Assembly: GCA_031430695.1 (NCBI GenBank)
Contig: JANPBZ010000109.1
Span: forward strand, 1 to 17,700
Reading direction: 5' to 3'
Source of the DNA: JAENVT01 sp031430695
GTDB lineage: Bacteria; Actinomycetota; Acidimicrobiia; Acidimicrobiales; Ilumatobacteraceae
DNA length: 17,700 nt
In this document: positions 16,469 to 17,700 of the stretch, one piece after another
How positions within the stretch are numbered: position 1 is the first letter of the stretch
Layout: each line of letters begins with the position of its first letter
Program-made: the position numbers and the translations under genes
The notes under the pieces: generated by a model
Seen by the model: the letters and a program-made list of their open reading frames with translations, nothing else
Told to the model about the DNA's origin: nothing
The model's database searches: none

Positions 16469-17692
16469 ATGAAGTCCTCGGATGTCGTCGAGCTGGTCGA
16501 GGAACTGACCGCGGTCGACATCGCCTCGGGTTCAGTCGAGTGTTGCACGGAGGTGTTACACGGCCTGACACGACTGATCGCTTGGGCCGAAGCCACCAAG
16601 ATCTCCGTCGCCCAACGACTCACCGAATTGGCGGTCGCCTCACCGGCGATCTTCCCCGAAGATGTCGTCGCCAAAGCCACCCGGGTATCGCTCGGCCAAG
16701 GGATGCAAACGTTCAAACGTGCCGCAGCAATCGAATCGCTGCCTGCCTTCGGTGAAGCACTCGCCGACGGCGACGTGTCGGCGGCCCACGTCGATGTCAT
16801 CGCCAACGCCGTCACCAAACTCGACCCGGCCGAACAGGCCAGGTTCGCCCAACGCAGCGAATTTCTCGCCGGAGTCGCCCAACGTTCGACACCCGACGAG
16901 TTCGCGCGCACTGTGCGCACCGAAATACTGCGCTGCCAACAAGGCGACGGTCTCGACACACTACGCCGACAGAAGAAGGCGACCTATCTGAAGTCCTGGG
17001 TCGACAAGGTCACCGGGATGTGGTGCCTGCACGGCGAATTCGACCCCGAAACCGGCACACGCATCCACACCCGACTGACCCGCACCATCGAAAAACTGTT
17101 CCACGACACGACCCCCGACACCACACCAGTCGATCCCATCGACAAACAACACCACCTCCGCGCCCTCGCACTCGTCGCCCTCATCGACGCCACCGGCGCC
17201 AAAGGTGCCGGTGCGGTCGACATGACCATCCTCATCGACGCCACCACGCTGATCTCCGGCAAACACCCCGAAACCGTCATCAACTTCGACCTCCCCATCG
17301 ACCTGCCCATCGACACCATCCGCCGCATGACCTGCGACGCCGAGATCACCCCGATCATCGTCGGCGCCGACGGCGTGTGTTTGCACCTCGGAAACACCAC
17401 CCGCCTCGCCAACCGCGACCAACGCCGAGCGTTGCGCGCCATGTACCACGGCTGCGCCATCCCCGGCTGCACCGTTGCCTGGGACCACGTGATCATCCAC
17501 CACGTCAAATACTTCACACGCGACCGCGGGCCGACAGACATCGAAAACCTGCTACCGCTGTGCTCGAAACACCACCACTACGCCCACGAAGGCAGCTGGC
17601 AACTCACCTTGTCCCCCGACCGCACACTCACCATCACCCACCCCGACGGAACCACCCAATGCCACGACCCACCCAAAACACTCGCCGCATGA
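16469..17692 (+). CDS. DUF222-HNH endonuclease family protein (13E12-type)
   Basis: Encodes 407 residues. The N-terminal DUF222 region (about 1-270) includes LTRLIAWAEATKISVAQRLTEL and GEALADGDVSAAHVDVIANAV. The C-terminal HNH nuclease module has Cys329 and Cys334 (CAIPGC), the His pair 344-345 (IIHH), PTDIENLLPLC (Cys365) and the KHHH cluster at 367-370. These fit a zinc-stabilised beta-beta-alpha-metal site, so it is probably active. Relatives are the multicopy 13E12-type proteins of mycobacteria and other actinobacteria, some of which are SOS genes; their role is not settled. The gene has its own LexA-controlled promoter. Its codons favour C or A in the third position (many AAA, CAA, GAA) more than its neighbours do, which hints at separate ancestry. 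Confidence 0.9.
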   Translation: MKSSDVVELVEELTAVDIASGSVECCTEVLHGLTRLIAWAEATKISVAQRLTELAVASPAIFPEDVVAKATRVSLGQGMQTFKRAAAIESLPAFGEALADGDVSAAHVDVIANAVTKLDPAEQARFAQRSEFLAGVAQRSTPDEFARTVRTEILRCQQGDGLDTLRRQKKATYLKSWVDKVTGMWCLHGEFDPETGTRIHTRLTRTIEKLFHDTTPDTTPVDPIDKQHHLRALALVALIDATGAKGAGAVDMTILIDATTLISGKHPETVINFDLPIDLPIDTIRRMTCDAEITPIIVGADGVCLHLGNTTRLANRDQRRALRAMYHGCAIPGCTVAWDHVIIHHVKYFTRDRGPTDIENLLPLCSKHHHYAHEGSWQLTLSPDRTLTITHPDGTTQCHDPPKTLAA

Positions 17693-17700
17693 ACGGCCGA

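Overview
The window looks like chromosomal DNA from a GC-rich actinobacterium, possibly an Acidimicrobiia/Ilumatobacter-like lineage. This is inferred from gene content, GTG starts, an actinobacterial-type SOS box in front of a DUF222-HNH gene, and frequent apparently leaderless genes. I ran no database search.

Layout. (1) 1-648, minus: N-terminal part of an acyl-CoA dehydrogenase that runs off the left edge. (2) 774-3760, plus: a small winged-helix protein translationally coupled (GTGA overlap) to an unusual membrane protein. That protein is a CPA2-type cation/proton antiporter fused to a GlnD-like C-terminal half (degenerate HD region plus two ACT domains). (3) 3761-4257: a structured intergenic region with hairpins, a possible small RNA and a GlnR-like box. 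(4) 4258-5786, plus: PII protein (glnB/glnK) and an FrhB-type iron-sulfur flavoprotein. (5) 5773-6738, minus: a TerC-family membrane protein preceded by a clear yybP-ykoY manganese riboswitch with a visible RBS-masking switch. (6) 7231-7659, minus: a short protein of unassigned function; 7748-8899, plus: a zinc alcohol dehydrogenase. (7) 8896-13586, minus: a one-chain pyruvate:ferredoxin/flavodoxin oxidoreductase (nifJ) coupled to a dihydroorotate-dehydrogenase-like flavoprotein. (8) 13807-14626: an orphan ORF and the remains of an IS3-like element with orfB cut to 40 codons. (9) 14623-16413: a LysR regulator divergent from an EamA/RhtA-type exporter. (10) 16469-17692: a DUF222-HNH endonuclease gene with a LexA box.

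How the parts may work together. The GlnD-like domains on the antiporter lie directly upstream of a PII gene, which suggests ion transport gated by nitrogen status or amino acids. NifJ generates reduced ferredoxin/flavodoxin and the FrhB-like protein could exchange electrons between ferredoxin and F420, so the window has a low-potential redox theme. TerC is probably induced by Mn2+, and the HNH gene by DNA damage.

A recurrent signal is a TANNNT hexamer 6-8 nt before the start codon of genes that begin transcription units (774, 4614, 7748, 13586, 15483, 16469), pointing to leaderless transcripts. Several internal or riboswitch-controlled genes instead carry Shine-Dalgarno sequences.
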